Shown piece by piece: positions 17,179 through 25,743 of a stretch of DNA of 64,000 nucleotides. The DNA comes from DAITBA01 sp036824005 (GTDB taxonomy: Bacteria > Pseudomonadota > Gammaproteobacteria > Burkholderiales > Rhodocyclaceae), in assembly GCA_036824005.1 (NCBI GenBank), contig DAITBA010000002.1:186001-250000 (forward strand). Reading direction: 5' to 3'. How positions within the stretch are numbered: the stretch's first letter is position 1; every line of letters begins with the position of its first letter. Both the position numbers and the translations under genes were made by a program. Below the pieces are notes generated by a model. It made no database searches, was not told where the DNA came from, and saw only the letters and a list, made by a program, of their open reading frames with translations.

Positions 17179-18069
17179 TCAGGCGATGCGCCGATAGCGA
17201 CCGTCTTCCACGACGACCACGCGGCGGCGCATGAGGCGCTGGAGGTGCTTGCCCATGATCGCCCGCTCGCCCCAGTCGAAGAACGCCTTGGGTTCGCGCG
17301 GCTTGCGATAGACGATGTGGCGGGCGGCGATGTCGTCCATGGTGCGCGGCGCGCTGAGGTAGTCGAGCAGTGCGTTCTCGCGCTCGTCGATGACGCCGAG
17401 ATAGCGGTCGAAAAGCGCGTTCGTGTCGCCCTCGAAGCAGCCGTCTTCGTGGCTGGTCAGCCAGACGCGCGCGGGCAGGGCACGCAGGCGCTGGCAAGAG
17501 GCGATCAGCTCGTCGATGTCCGAGTCGCGGTCGCCGTACCAGGGGCCGAAGCGCGTAAGGTCGTAGTCGCCCATGAACACGACCTGCGGTTCGCGAAAGT
17601 AGAAAGCGGCGTGGCCGGGCGTATGTCCCGGCGTGTGAACGATCTCGACGCTGCAACTGCCGACGTCGATGACCTCTCCCGGCCGGAAATAGCTCGTGGC
17701 CTTGCGCGGGCGGAAATTGAACGCTTCCGTGAGCTGCATGCGCCAGTAGGCGCGATAGTCCGGCTCGGCGATGCCGTACCAGTCCAGAAAGGTTTCCAGA
17801 TCCGAGAGCGGTTCGGCCTCGATGCTCATCTGGCGCAGGGGCAGATCGTCGAACAGGTCCAGATAGGCGATGTGATCCTCGTGCCAGTGAGTCAGCCAGA
17901 CCTCGCGCACGCCCGCTCCGGCGCGCAGCGCCGCATAGCTGAGGCGATCGGCGCCGGCATCGATCAGCACGCCGGCGCCTTCGACGTACACCGAGTTCGT
18001 GTTGGGATAGCGCCCGCCGTTGGCGCCCGGCACAAAGCGCACCGGGCCGAAGCGCTTGTCATCGCCCAC
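17179..18069 (-). CDS. MBL-fold metallo-hydrolase
   Basis: This 296-residue metallo-beta-lactamase-fold enzyme has the metal motif THWHEDHIAYLD near residue 60. A second histidine lies in VHTPGHTPGHAAF (~147) and a ligand aspartate in FMGDYDLTRFGPWYGD (~168). It should be a hydrolase of the glyoxalase II-like superfamily; the substrate is unknown. It lies four bases downstream of hisG on the same strand and is probably co-transcribed with it. The 3' end meets the convergent M1 peptidase gene. Confidence 0.85.
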   Translation of the reverse strand: MGDDKRFGPVRFVPGANGGRYPNTNSVYVEGAGVLIDAGADRLSYAALRAGAGVREVWLTHWHEDHIAYLDLFDDLPLRQMSIEAEPLSDLETFLDWYGIAEPDYRAYWRMQLTEAFNFRPRKATSYFRPGEVIDVGSCSVEIVHTPGHTPGHAAFYFREPQVVFMGDYDLTRFGPWYGDRDSDIDELIASCQRLRALPARVWLTSHEDGCFEGDTNALFDRYLGVIDERENALLDYLSAPRTMDDIAARHIVYRKPREPKAFFDWGERAIMGKHLQRLMRRRVVVVEDGRYRRIA

Positions 18070-18073
18070 GGCG

Positions 18074-18958
18074 CTACTCGATGATCTTGTTGATCGGCAG
18101 TTCGATGATGCCGCGCGCTCCCGCCTCGTACAATCGCGGGATCAGCTCGCGCACCTGCTTTTCCTCGACGACGGTGCTCAGATCCACCCATTCGGGATCG
18201 GCGAGGGTGGAGACAGTGGGCGTGGCCAATGCCGGAAGTATCTTCAGCACTGCATCCACGCTTTGCCGCGGCACGTTCATGGCCAGCAACACGCGCGAGG
18301 CGGCGGCGATGGCGCCTTTCAACAGCATGAGCAGGCGGTCGATCTTGGCCCGCTTGCGCGCGTTTTCGAGCGACTGATGATTGGCGACGAAGCGCGGCGT
18401 GCTTTCCAATACCACGTGCATGATCTTGAGCTGATTGGCGCGCAGCGACGAGCCGGTCTCGGAGACGTCCACGATGGCGTCGGCGAGTATGGGCGGCTTG
18501 ACTTCGGTGGCGCCCCAGGAGAATTCGACGCTGGCGTTAACACCGTGCTCGGCGAGAAAGCGCTTGGTCATGCCCACGGCCTCGGTGGCGATATGCCTGC
18601 CTTCGAGGTCCTCGACGCTGTCGAAGGGGGAGTCCTCCTTCGAGGCCATGACCCAACGCACGACGCCGTAGTTCGGCCAGGGCGCCCGCAGGTCGGCGAG
18701 TTCGGCGACGTCGACGCCATTTTCCAGGATCCAGTCCAGGCCGGTGATGGCGCAGTCGAGCACGCCCTGATTGACATAGCGCGACATCTCCTGGGGCCGG
18801 ATGAGAATGCACTGGATGTCGGGGTCGTCGATGTCCGGGTAGTAGGAACGTCCGGAAATGCGCAGGTCGAAGCCGGCGCGGACGAACAGTTTCTGGGTGG
18901 TGTCCTGGAGGCTGCCCTTGGGAATGCCAAGGCGCAGAAGATTGTTGCTGTCGCGCAT
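18074..18958 (-). CDS. hisG: ATP phosphoribosyltransferase, long form
   Basis: HisG joins ATP and PRPP in the first step of histidine synthesis. From ATG 18958 it is 294 residues, the long form with a C-terminal ACT-like regulatory domain (LPALATPTVSTLADPEW, then VRELIPRLYEAGARGIIELP). The N-terminus LRLGIPKGSLQ and the PRPP loop region (VDVSETGSSLRANQ near 170) fit the family. A longer upstream start is possible, but homologues begin near RDSNNLLRLGIPKG. Long HisG needs no HisZ. No other his genes are adjacent. Confidence 0.93.
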   Translation of the reverse strand: MRDSNNLLRLGIPKGSLQDTTQKLFVRAGFDLRISGRSYYPDIDDPDIQCILIRPQEMSRYVNQGVLDCAITGLDWILENGVDVAELADLRAPWPNYGVVRWVMASKEDSPFDSVEDLEGRHIATEAVGMTKRFLAEHGVNASVEFSWGATEVKPPILADAIVDVSETGSSLRANQLKIMHVVLESTPRFVANHQSLENARKRAKIDRLLMLLKGAIAAASRVLLAMNVPRQSVDAVLKILPALATPTVSTLADPEWVDLSTVVEEKQVRELIPRLYEAGARGIIELPINKIIE

Positions 18959-19139
18959 GTTTCGGTCGGTGGTTCCTGGGTTGAAAGGCGATCGAATTGT
19001 CCTGGCGGCGATTATGCCCCCGTCCGGCGAAGCTTGCACCGGCCGCGTCCGACGCACAGGTGCGGCCCTTGACTTTGGGCAGTTATAACTTGCGGCGAGT
19101 GGTTAGAATAGCCGGCGCGAGGAGGAGAGGGTACGGCCC

Positions 19140-19691
19140 ATGTTCACGGTGCCGAACATCATTACCATCATGCGGGTGCTGCTGATCCCGGTGATGGTCT
19201 ATCTCATCATGGAGCGGCGCTATGACGTGGCGTTCTACGTCTTTCTGGCGTCCGCATTGAGCGATCTGATCGACGGGTTCATTGCCCGGCGCTTCAATCA
19301 GATGTCGCAGTTCGGCGCCGTGCTCGATCCGGTGGCGGACAAACTCACCATGCTGACGCTGACCGTGCTGCTCGCCTCCCAGGGTATCCTGCCGGAGTGG
19401 CTCGCCATCGCCATCGTCGCGCGCGATGTGGTGATCGTCAGCGGCGCGGTGACCTATCGCTTCGTCGTCGGTCACGTGGAGATGCAGCCAACGATTCTTT
19501 CCAAGCTGAACACGCTGCTGGAGTTCTTCGTCATCGCGGTGGTGCTGGCTCAGGCGGCGCATGTGTTCGTGGCCGAGCCGTGGCTCGGTCGGTTGTTTAT
19601 GGTCGTCTTCGTGACGGTCGTGGCATCGGGGTTGCAGTACGTCTGGCTATGGAGCGCGAAGGCGATGCGCGGTGGGCACGGCGAAGAATGA
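19140..19691 (+). CDS. pgsA: CDP-diacylglycerol-glycerol-3-phosphate 3-phosphatidyltransferase
   Basis: PgsA makes phosphatidylglycerol phosphate in the inner membrane. The 183-residue protein has several transmembrane helices and the CDP-alcohol phosphotransferase signature DGFIARRFNQMSQFGAVLD followed by PVAD near residues 43-65, with the spaced aspartates. GGAGGAGAGGG lies just upstream of ATG 19140. The 3' end overlaps a TlpA-type gene by ATGA. A related CDP-alcohol phosphatidyltransferase of other specificity cannot be excluded. Confidence 0.88.
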   Translation: MFTVPNIITIMRVLLIPVMVYLIMERRYDVAFYVFLASALSDLIDGFIARRFNQMSQFGAVLDPVADKLTMLTLTVLLASQGILPEWLAIAIVARDVVIVSGAVTYRFVVGHVEMQPTILSKLNTLLEFFVIAVVLAQAAHVFVAEPWLGRLFMVVFVTVVASGLQYVWLWSAKAMRGGHGEE

Positions 19692-20533
19692 AGTCACGCG
19701 TTGCGGTCATGATCTGCGCTTGCCTGCTCGGCGCCTCCTTTCAGGCGCGCGGCGGAGTCGGCGACGCGCCGCCGCCGCAGGTCGAGGGCAAGGGGCGCTA
19801 CGACTACACGCTGTTCGCCGCGAGCACCGCCCATCGTGCCTTCGCCATTGCGCCCGGCGGCGGTTGGGGCTGGCAGGCCGACGCCGATTCGCGCGCGCAG
19901 GCCAGCGACGCGGCGCTTGCCGCCTGCCAACGCCACACTGCTCAGCGCTGCGTGCTCTACGCCGTCGATGATGACGTCGTGTTCGACGCCAAGGCCTGGC
20001 CGACGCTGTGGGGACCGTACAAGAGCCGGGACGAGGCAGGCAATGCCGCGACCGGACGCGGGCGGGGCGAGCGTTTCCCGGATCTCCGGTTCAGGGATGC
20101 CGCCGGCAGGACCATGGATCTGTCGTCATTGCGCGGGCGCGTCGTCGTGCTGCACTTCTGGGGATCCTGGTGCGGGCCCTGTCGCAAGGAGATGCCCGAT
20201 CTTCAGTCGCTGGGCGAGTCGCTCAAGGACCGCGCCGATGTGGCCTTCGTGCTGCTGCAGGTGCGCGAGACGTTCGACGTGGCGCGGCGATGGGTGGCGC
20301 AGCAGGGCATTCGTCTGCCCCTGTTCGACTCCGGCAGCGGCGGCGAGTCCGACGATGTCTTCACCCTGGCGGACGGCGGCAGGCTCAAGGACCGCGACAT
20401 CGCCGGCCGCTTCCCCACGACCTACGTGCTCGACAAGCACGGCATCGTGCTCTTCTCCCACGTCGGCCCCGTCTCGCGCTGGTCGGAGTATGCGGCGTTC
20501 CTGCGCGATGCGGCGGCGAAGTCGGGACGTTGA
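19688..20533 (+). CDS. Exported TlpA-type thiol-disulfide protein with an N-terminal DUF4189-like domain
   Basis: This 281-residue protein has a signal peptide (residues 1-20). A small domain follows (residues 35-100: RAFAIAPGGGWGWQADADSR and AALAACQRHTAQRCVLYAVD) that resembles DUF4189 proteins. From ~125 a TlpA/AhpC-type thioredoxin fold has the redox motif GSWCGPCRKEMP near 160 and the cis-proline region FPTTYVLDKHG near 245. It should handle disulfide chemistry in the periplasm, for example cytochrome c maturation. The start overlaps the pgsA stop. Confidence 0.82.
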   Translation: MKSRVAVMICACLLGASFQARGGVGDAPPPQVEGKGRYDYTLFAASTAHRAFAIAPGGGWGWQADADSRAQASDAALAACQRHTAQRCVLYAVDDDVVFDAKAWPTLWGPYKSRDEAGNAATGRGRGERFPDLRFRDAAGRTMDLSSLRGRVVVLHFWGSWCGPCRKEMPDLQSLGESLKDRADVAFVLLQVRETFDVARRWVAQQGIRLPLFDSGSGGESDDVFTLADGGRLKDRDIAGRFPTTYVLDKHGIVLFSHVGPVSRWSEYAAFLRDAAAKSGR

Positions 20534-20587
20534 GCCGAATGCGGCGCGCTTTCCTGGGCGCCGCATCGAAGTCGCGACCGTGCTGCG

Positions 20588-21202
20588 TCAGCGCCGCTCC
20601 ACGTCCACTTCCTCCCAGCCGGTGAGCATCGCCTTGATGTGAGAGGTCGGCGTGTGGCCGGCGGTGGCAAGGTAGACGTGGGCGATGAAGAACACCAGCA
20701 TCATGAACGCCGCCGCCGTGTGGAAGAACGCTACCCATTCGAGCGATAGATACCTGTCCACCCCCCAGTCCTTCCATTCGCCGTAGAACAGGTAGAACCA
20801 GCCGGAGAACCAGATCAGCGGCGAGATCACCAGGATGAAGAACAGGTAGGCGAGGCGCTGCAGGGGATTGTGCTTGCGCAGCCGGGTCTGGCGGAAGGGG
20901 TGGGGTGCATGGGTGAAGATACCCGTCAGGTAGTACTTGATCATGGCATCCACTTTCTGCATGGTCGGGATGTACTGCTTCCATTCGCCGGTGGTGAAGT
21001 GCCAGAAGATGGCGAACACCCAGAGCGTGATCAGCGACCAGGCGGCGATGGTGTGCAGGCCGACCGCTTTCTGGAAGCCGAAAAGCTTGTAGGCGCCGTG
21101 GATCTCGAAGCCGGTGAGCATCATGAACGTGATGAGCCCTGCCTGGGCCCAGTGCCAGAAGCGTTCGAAGCGCTTGAAGACGTAGATCCTTTCGGTGGCC
21201 AT
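20588..21202 (-). CDS. Cytochrome b/b6-type membrane subunit
   Basis: This 204-residue protein has four predicted membrane helices with histidines suited to bind two b haems: FWHWAQAGLITFMMLTGFEI (helix 1), LHTIAAWSLITLWVFAIFWH (helix 2), a third near LAYLFFILVISPLIW, and FHTAAAFMMLVFFIAHVYLA (helix 4). It belongs to the cytochrome b561/NiFe-hydrogenase cytochrome b class. It follows the octaheme cytochrome gene after four bases, so it probably passes electrons from quinol to that cytochrome at the membrane. Confidence 0.87.
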   Translation of the reverse strand: MATERIYVFKRFERFWHWAQAGLITFMMLTGFEIHGAYKLFGFQKAVGLHTIAAWSLITLWVFAIFWHFTTGEWKQYIPTMQKVDAMIKYYLTGIFTHAPHPFRQTRLRKHNPLQRLAYLFFILVISPLIWFSGWFYLFYGEWKDWGVDRYLSLEWVAFFHTAAAFMMLVFFIAHVYLATAGHTPTSHIKAMLTGWEEVDVERR

Positions 21203-21206
21203 GAGG

Positions 21207-22847
21207 TCAACCTGCCTTTCTGCTGGCGAGAATGCGCAGCCCGCCGTGAATCAGCACGCCGATCAGCGCGGCGAGCGCTGCCGCCCAGCCGACGAAGTCG
21301 AGTGCGCGGCTGCCGTCACGACCGGGCATGTAGATGCCGTCGATCTTCTGGAGCCGGCCGCTCGCGCTGTGGCATTGCGAGCATGCAAGCGCATCCTCCT
21401 TGGGCGCCACCATGTGGGTGATGGGCCAGCTCATCTCGGTGGCGACGAAACTGAACTTGCCGCCGAAGGGCTGCCCCGAGGCCTCGGCGCCGGCCTTGAG
21501 GGCTTCCTCCCACTTGAAGTTCTGCCAGAACGCAGTGTCGTCCTGTTCGCCATAGCCGGTCGCCGTGTGCGGCACCAGCAGCGACTTGCTCTCCACGTCG
21601 TAGGGCTGCTTGCCGCGGAAGATCTTCACCGGCCAGATGCGTGACTTGCCGTCATCGGCACTGCCATCGAAGCGATTGATCTGCGTCACGCCATCGGTCT
21701 TCACCGGATCGCCGAGCAGGGTGTAGTTCACCTTGCCGTTGAACCAGACGTAGTCGGGAATGACATGGGACTCGTAGGTGAAGCTGCCTTTCTTGCTGTC
21801 GTAGCTGTCGTGGCCGGCGCTGTCTTTGATCGTGAAGGGTTTGCCGTCCTTGAGCTTGCCGGCGGTGGACCAGTCCCAGGTCATCTTGGTGCCGATGTTG
21901 CCACGGGCATACTGCGGGATGTGGCAGGTCTGGCACGCCAGTTTCTGGGTGTGCTCGTTCAATTTCTCAGCCATGCTCGCCTGCTTGTGCGGCGTCTGGC
22001 CGTGGCAGGCCTGACAGGTGGCAGGGTTGGACGAGTCGGTCTTGCCGCGGATGTGGGCGCCCTCCTTGTCGGTGGCGGTGGGCGCGTAGCGGCTGCCGGG
22101 GATGTTATGGCCGGCCGTGGCGTGGCAGGTGCTGCAGGTGAAGTTCAGCCCCTTGGCATCCATGTGAACGTCGAGGTGCTTGAGGGGATTGGTCATGGAG
22201 CTGTCCAAGTCCCCGTGCTTCACCGCATCGCCGCCGCCGCCATAGAAGTGGCAGGCACCGCAGGTCTTGCGGCTGGTCGGGCCGACGCCCTGGGCGACCT
22301 GCTTCAGGTCCACGGGTTTCACCGTCTTGCCGGACTTGGGCGGGAACTCCATTTCCTCGTAGGCGGGATGGCCGGCGAGACCGGGCAGTTTCTTGTAGGT
22401 GCCGGTGGTGTCGTGGCAGACGAGGCAGTCCACGTTTTCTTCCGAGGCGAAGTCGAACTTGTCGTCGCGCCAGTTGTAGCCCACGTGGCAGGCCGTGCAG
22501 AAGGTATAGTTCGAGGGCACGGCGGTGCAGAAGTTGTTGACGACGTTCTTTTTGCCCAGGCGCTGCTTGCTGTCCGGGTTGAGGAACTCCCAAGTCCAGT
22601 GGGTCGTCTTGTGAATCTGCTTGGCCGCCTCGGTGTGGCAGGCCAGGCAGGCCTTGGTGACGTCCGGGCCGGTGGCGAAGTCCTTGTCCAGTTCCTTGAA
22701 TTTGCCGTGGTCAGCCGTGCTGCGCGAGGCCTTCTTGGTTCCTTGCTCGGGGACCGGCTGCGCGCTCTGGGCCGCGACCCAGGCCGGCAGCGCGGCCATG
22801 ACGGCGCCGAGCGCGAGCCTCGCGACCAGCGTGTGTGTGCGTCTCAT
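21207..22847 (-). CDS. Tetrathionate reductase family octaheme c-type cytochrome
   Basis: This 546-residue exported protein has a signal peptide (cleavage near AWVAAQ) and eight CxxCH haem c sites: CLACH, CTACH, CLVCH, CGACH, CSTCH, CQACH, CQTCH and CSQCH. A C-terminal membrane helix (ALDFVGWAAALAALIGVLIH) anchors it. The family includes the octaheme tetrathionate reductase studied in Shewanella, which also reduces nitrite and hydroxylamine in vitro; the physiological substrate is not known. It lies between DUF302 and cytochrome b genes, implying a membrane quinol-oxidising respiratory or detoxifying complex. Confidence 0.9.
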   Translation of the reverse strand: MRRTHTLVARLALGAVMAALPAWVAAQSAQPVPEQGTKKASRSTADHGKFKELDKDFATGPDVTKACLACHTEAAKQIHKTTHWTWEFLNPDSKQRLGKKNVVNNFCTAVPSNYTFCTACHVGYNWRDDKFDFASEENVDCLVCHDTTGTYKKLPGLAGHPAYEEMEFPPKSGKTVKPVDLKQVAQGVGPTSRKTCGACHFYGGGGDAVKHGDLDSSMTNPLKHLDVHMDAKGLNFTCSTCHATAGHNIPGSRYAPTATDKEGAHIRGKTDSSNPATCQACHGQTPHKQASMAEKLNEHTQKLACQTCHIPQYARGNIGTKMTWDWSTAGKLKDGKPFTIKDSAGHDSYDSKKGSFTYESHVIPDYVWFNGKVNYTLLGDPVKTDGVTQINRFDGSADDGKSRIWPVKIFRGKQPYDVESKSLLVPHTATGYGEQDDTAFWQNFKWEEALKAGAEASGQPFGGKFSFVATEMSWPITHMVAPKEDALACSQCHSASGRLQKIDGIYMPGRDGSRALDFVGWAAALAALIGVLIHGGLRILASRKAG

Positions 22848-22885
22848 GGTTTCCTCCCATGCGTCGGGTGGTGGGATGCCGGGAA

Positions 22886-23449
22886 TCAGCAGCCGCTGCC
22901 GCCGCCGGGACCGCCGCCTCCGCCTTCGCCGCCGGCTTTCGGCACGATCATCGGTGGCGCCGGTTTGGTCGGATCCATGACCAGGAACTTCCGCTGGTCG
23001 TCGGCTACGTGGCCCATGATTTCGCCCACCAGCGGGCCGAACATCTTGCCCATCAGCCCGGCATTCATGGTCGCGATATAGACCTTCCCGTCGTTCTTCT
23101 TGTAGACCGATACCTTGCAGGGCATGAGGATCGACAGGAAGCGCACGCTGTCGTCGTTGAGGATGGGCTTCGAGTACTTGGTGCTGCAGGCTTCGATCAT
23201 CATGACCGGCAGCACGTTGCCGCCGTCCTGCTGTACGGCGCGGCCGGGATTGCGCAGGCCGGAGAGCGTCCAGCCGTTGCCGGTAGCCTGGATATTGTGC
23301 TGGATGCGGGCAATCGTCTCCTCCATGCCGAAGGGGCTGACCTGCTCGCTGAACATCAGACTGCTGGCCATGGCGTAGGCCAGGCCGGCGACGAAAACGA
23401 TCCCCGCGACGAAACCGCCGACAATCTTGAACATGCCATCCTCCCTCAA
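22886..23449 (-). CDS. DUF302 domain protein, membrane-anchored, first gene of the octaheme operon
   Basis: This 187-residue protein has an N-terminal hydrophobic helix (FKIVGGFVAGIVFVAGLAYA). The DUF302 domain follows (FGMEETIARIQHNIQATGNG; VLPVMMIEACSTKYSKPIL; VRFLSILMPCKVSVYKKNDG). A glycine-rich tail ends in SGC. DUF302 proteins are often found with sulfur and redox genes, but their function is unknown. The start has a strong GAGGGAGG ribosome site. It lies 38 bases upstream of the octaheme gene on the same strand, and a candidate FNR-type box lies about 50 bases upstream. Confidence 0.83.
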   Translation of the reverse strand: MREDGMFKIVGGFVAGIVFVAGLAYAMASSLMFSEQVSPFGMEETIARIQHNIQATGNGWTLSGLRNPGRAVQQDGGNVLPVMMIEACSTKYSKPILNDDSVRFLSILMPCKVSVYKKNDGKVYIATMNAGLMGKMFGPLVGEIMGHVADDQRKFLVMDPTKPAPPMIVPKAGGEGGGGGPGGGSGC

Positions 23450-23498
23450 GGACTACAGATTCAGTACATACTAATATACCTATTGACGGCTATGAATG

Positions 23499-23512
23499 TT
23501 GACGGACGTCAA
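23499..23512 (-). promoter_or_regulatory. Candidate FNR/CRP-family operator upstream of the DUF302-octaheme operon
   Basis: TTGAC-GGAC-GTCAA is a 5-4-5 palindrome close to the FNR half-site pattern TTGAT-N4-ATCAA. If it acts as a class II site centred at -41.5, transcription would start near 23464. A -10 like TATTAG (23471-23476, minus strand) is then correctly placed, and the leader would be about 15 bases with the ribosome site. Site and spacing are seen; the regulator is inferred. Confidence 0.5.
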
Positions 23513-23632
23513 AGGTTGGTCGCATGCCGGGCTGCTGGATCACCGCAGTCCGGCGTCCGTGCCCGGCGCGATGAAGTTTCCGTCCGTCTCCTGTACGATC
23601 GCGCTGATTTCCCATTGCCCGAGCGTAACCCC

Positions 23633-24871
23633 GTGAGCGCATCCGAATTGCCCGCCGAACGCCGTCGCGATGCCTGGGTAATCGCGCTGGTCGGCTACGC
23701 GCATGGCACGTCGCACTTTTTCCACCTGATGTTGCCGCCGCTGTTTCCGTGGCTGATGCGCGATTTCGGCCTGAGCTTTACCGAGGTCGGCGCCTTCATG
23801 ACGCTGTTCTTCGTCGTGTCCGGCGTCGGCCAGGCGCTGGCGGGTTTCGTCGTCGACCGCTACGGCGCGTTCAAGGTCCTGTGCGGCGGTATCGCGTTGC
23901 TGGCGCTCTCCGGCGTGCTGTTGGCGCTTGCCTCAGGCCCCCTTGGGCTGGCGCTGGCGGCAGGCGTCGCCGGACTGGGCAACAGCGTGTTTCACCCGGC
24001 CGACTATTCCCTGCTTAATCGGCGCGTCTCGCCGGCGCGCCTCGGCCATGCGTTTTCCGTCCATGGCTTGTCCGGCGCCCTGGGCTGGGCTGCCGGCCCG
24101 GCGTTGATGACGGCAGTGGCGAGTGTCTCCGGCTGGCGGACGGCGGGTTTCGTTGCAGCGGGCCTCGGCGCCTTCGCCGTCGTGCTGCTCTGGGTTCAGC
24201 GCGGCTTCCTGTCCGGTGAATTGCCGCAGGCCGCGGCAACGGCGCACCCGGCACAGGCACGCGCTACGACCGTGGCTTTCCTGCGCGCTCCGGTGGTCTG
24301 GCTGGCGTTCGCCTTCTTTTTTCTGTCCACGCTGGCCTTCGGTGCCCTGCAGAACTTCGCGCCCCCGGTGCTGCAGCAGACCTACGGCCTGACGCTCGCC
24401 TTGGCGACCTCGGCCCTGAGCATCTACATCGTCGGCAGCGCAGCGGGAATACTGCTCGGCGGATTCTTTGCTGCGCGCGATGATGGCCAGGCGCGCCTGA
24501 TCGGCATGGCGCTGCTGTGCGGGGCGATGCTCGCGCTGGTGTTGGCGAGCGGACTGCCGCCGGCCTGGTCGGTGCCGGGCATCATGGCGCTGATGGGTTT
24601 CGGCGTCGGCTTTGCCGGACCGTCCCGGGACATGCTCGTGCGCCGTGCGGCGCTGAGCCGGGTTTCCGGTGACGCGTTCGGCCGCGTTTACGGTTTCGTC
24701 TACTCGGGACTGGACGTGGGGCTGGCGCTGGCGCCGATCATCTTCGGCCGGCTCATGGACGCGGGCCGACCGGACGCGGTGCTCGTGGGTGTCGCCATCG
24801 CGCTCGGCATTGCCATTGCCAGTGCCTGGCAGGTGGGCACGCGCAGCCAGCAGGCCGTGGCGACGGCGTAA
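23633..24871 (+). CDS. Major facilitator superfamily transporter
   Basis: This 412-residue transporter from GTG 23633 has 12 predicted membrane helices. The MFS loop GFVVDRYGAFKVL lies between helices 2 and 3 (residue ~65), and a matching loop FFAARDDGQARLIG lies in the second half. A lone HGTSHFFHLMLPPLFPWLM in helix 1 resembles FosmidoR/sialate-like MFS members that carry organic anions or drugs; the substrate is not readable. The frame is open far upstream, but homology starts just after this GTG. It is transcribed divergently from the DUF302-octaheme operon. Confidence 0.85.
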   Translation: MSASELPAERRRDAWVIALVGYAHGTSHFFHLMLPPLFPWLMRDFGLSFTEVGAFMTLFFVVSGVGQALAGFVVDRYGAFKVLCGGIALLALSGVLLALASGPLGLALAAGVAGLGNSVFHPADYSLLNRRVSPARLGHAFSVHGLSGALGWAAGPALMTAVASVSGWRTAGFVAAGLGAFAVVLLWVQRGFLSGELPQAAATAHPAQARATTVAFLRAPVVWLAFAFFFLSTLAFGALQNFAPPVLQQTYGLTLALATSALSIYIVGSAAGILLGGFFAARDDGQARLIGMALLCGAMLALVLASGLPPAWSVPGIMALMGFGVGFAGPSRDMLVRRAALSRVSGDAFGRVYGFVYSGLDVGLALAPIIFGRLMDAGRPDAVLVGVAIALGIAIASAWQVGTRSQQAVATA

Positions 24872-24880
24872 CAGGTCCCG

Positions 24881-25738
24881 CTAAATCGCGATCAGGCTCT
24901 GCCGTCCCCACCAGGCTTGGGCAGGCTCGAGATGAACGGGATTGCCGATGACGGCCGCCTCGACGCACAGCATGCGGCGGAAGCCGTCCGGCGGCATGTC
25001 GGCCAGCGCCGCGCATTTGGTCTCCCAGGGATTCCACACGACCACGTCGGGAAAACCGTCGCTGCCGATGCCGGTGGCGCCTTCCGGCGCGCGCAGCAGC
25101 AGGGGATTAGCGACTCCGAAGTAGATGCGGTCCACTTCTTCGGCGACGGTCAGCACTTCGCCCGTGTCGTCGGCCTCGCCAGGGCCGCGGGCACTGTCGC
25201 GATAGTGCGCACCGTGCAGTCCTTCGATCCGGACGGTCTCCACCTCGCGCACGCGCAAGTAGGTGTGCAGCGCTGCCGTGAAGGAGAACGCCGTCTCGCC
25301 CAGGTTTTCCACTTCCAGTTCCACGTCGAACCGATTGCCGCCGACGACCGCGGTGAGCTCCGCCGCGAAGGCGTGGGGCCAGACGGCGCGCGTGGCCGGC
25401 GAGTCGCTCAGACGCAGGGTCGTAGTGGAGAAGTCTTCGCCGCAGCGCGATTCGATGCACTGCCACTCGGCGGTGCGAGCGAAGCCGTGGCGCGGCACGC
25501 CTTGGGCGTGTTCCTCGGTGGCGAAGCGGGGAAAGATCACCGGGATGCCGCCGCGGATGGCGCTGCCGGCGGTGAGGCTGGAGCGCTCGCTCAGGTAGAG
25601 GCGTTCGCGGCCGCTGGCCGGAATCCAGGAGACGACGTGCGCGCCGTGCAGGGTGATGATCGCGCTGGCGCCGTCGGGCGCCACGAGGCGCACCGCGGGC
25701 AGCCCCTGGAATACGGTCGTCTGGGTCAGGCCGGCCAT
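24881..25738 (-). CDS. D-hexose-6-phosphate mutarotase (aldose 1-epimerase family)
   Basis: This 285-residue YeaD-type epimerase interconverts the alpha and beta forms of hexose 6-phosphates. Family landmarks are LHGAHVVSWIPASGRERLYL (~25), IRGGIPVIFPRFA (~57), the catalytic-histidine region VPRHGFARTAEW (~80), and VVWNPWETKCAALADM (~240). ATG 25738 is preferred over an in-frame ATG 11 codons upstream, because it starts five bases after the acyl-CoA ligase stop and gives the usual length. Both genes are on the minus strand and probably co-transcribed. Confidence 0.87.
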   Translation of the reverse strand: MAGLTQTTVFQGLPAVRLVAPDGASAIITLHGAHVVSWIPASGRERLYLSERSSLTAGSAIRGGIPVIFPRFATEEHAQGVPRHGFARTAEWQCIESRCGEDFSTTTLRLSDSPATRAVWPHAFAAELTAVVGGNRFDVELEVENLGETAFSFTAALHTYLRVREVETVRIEGLHGAHYRDSARGPGEADDTGEVLTVAEEVDRIYFGVANPLLLRAPEGATGIGSDGFPDVVVWNPWETKCAALADMPPDGFRRMLCVEAAVIGNPVHLEPAQAWWGRQSLIAI

Positions 25739-25743
25739 GATGA

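Noticed and set aside
22835..23632. The MFS gene starting 800 bases earlier, inside the DUF302 gene region.
   Set aside because: The extra N-terminal part is an antisense shadow of DUF302; transporter-like sequence begins only after GTG 23633.
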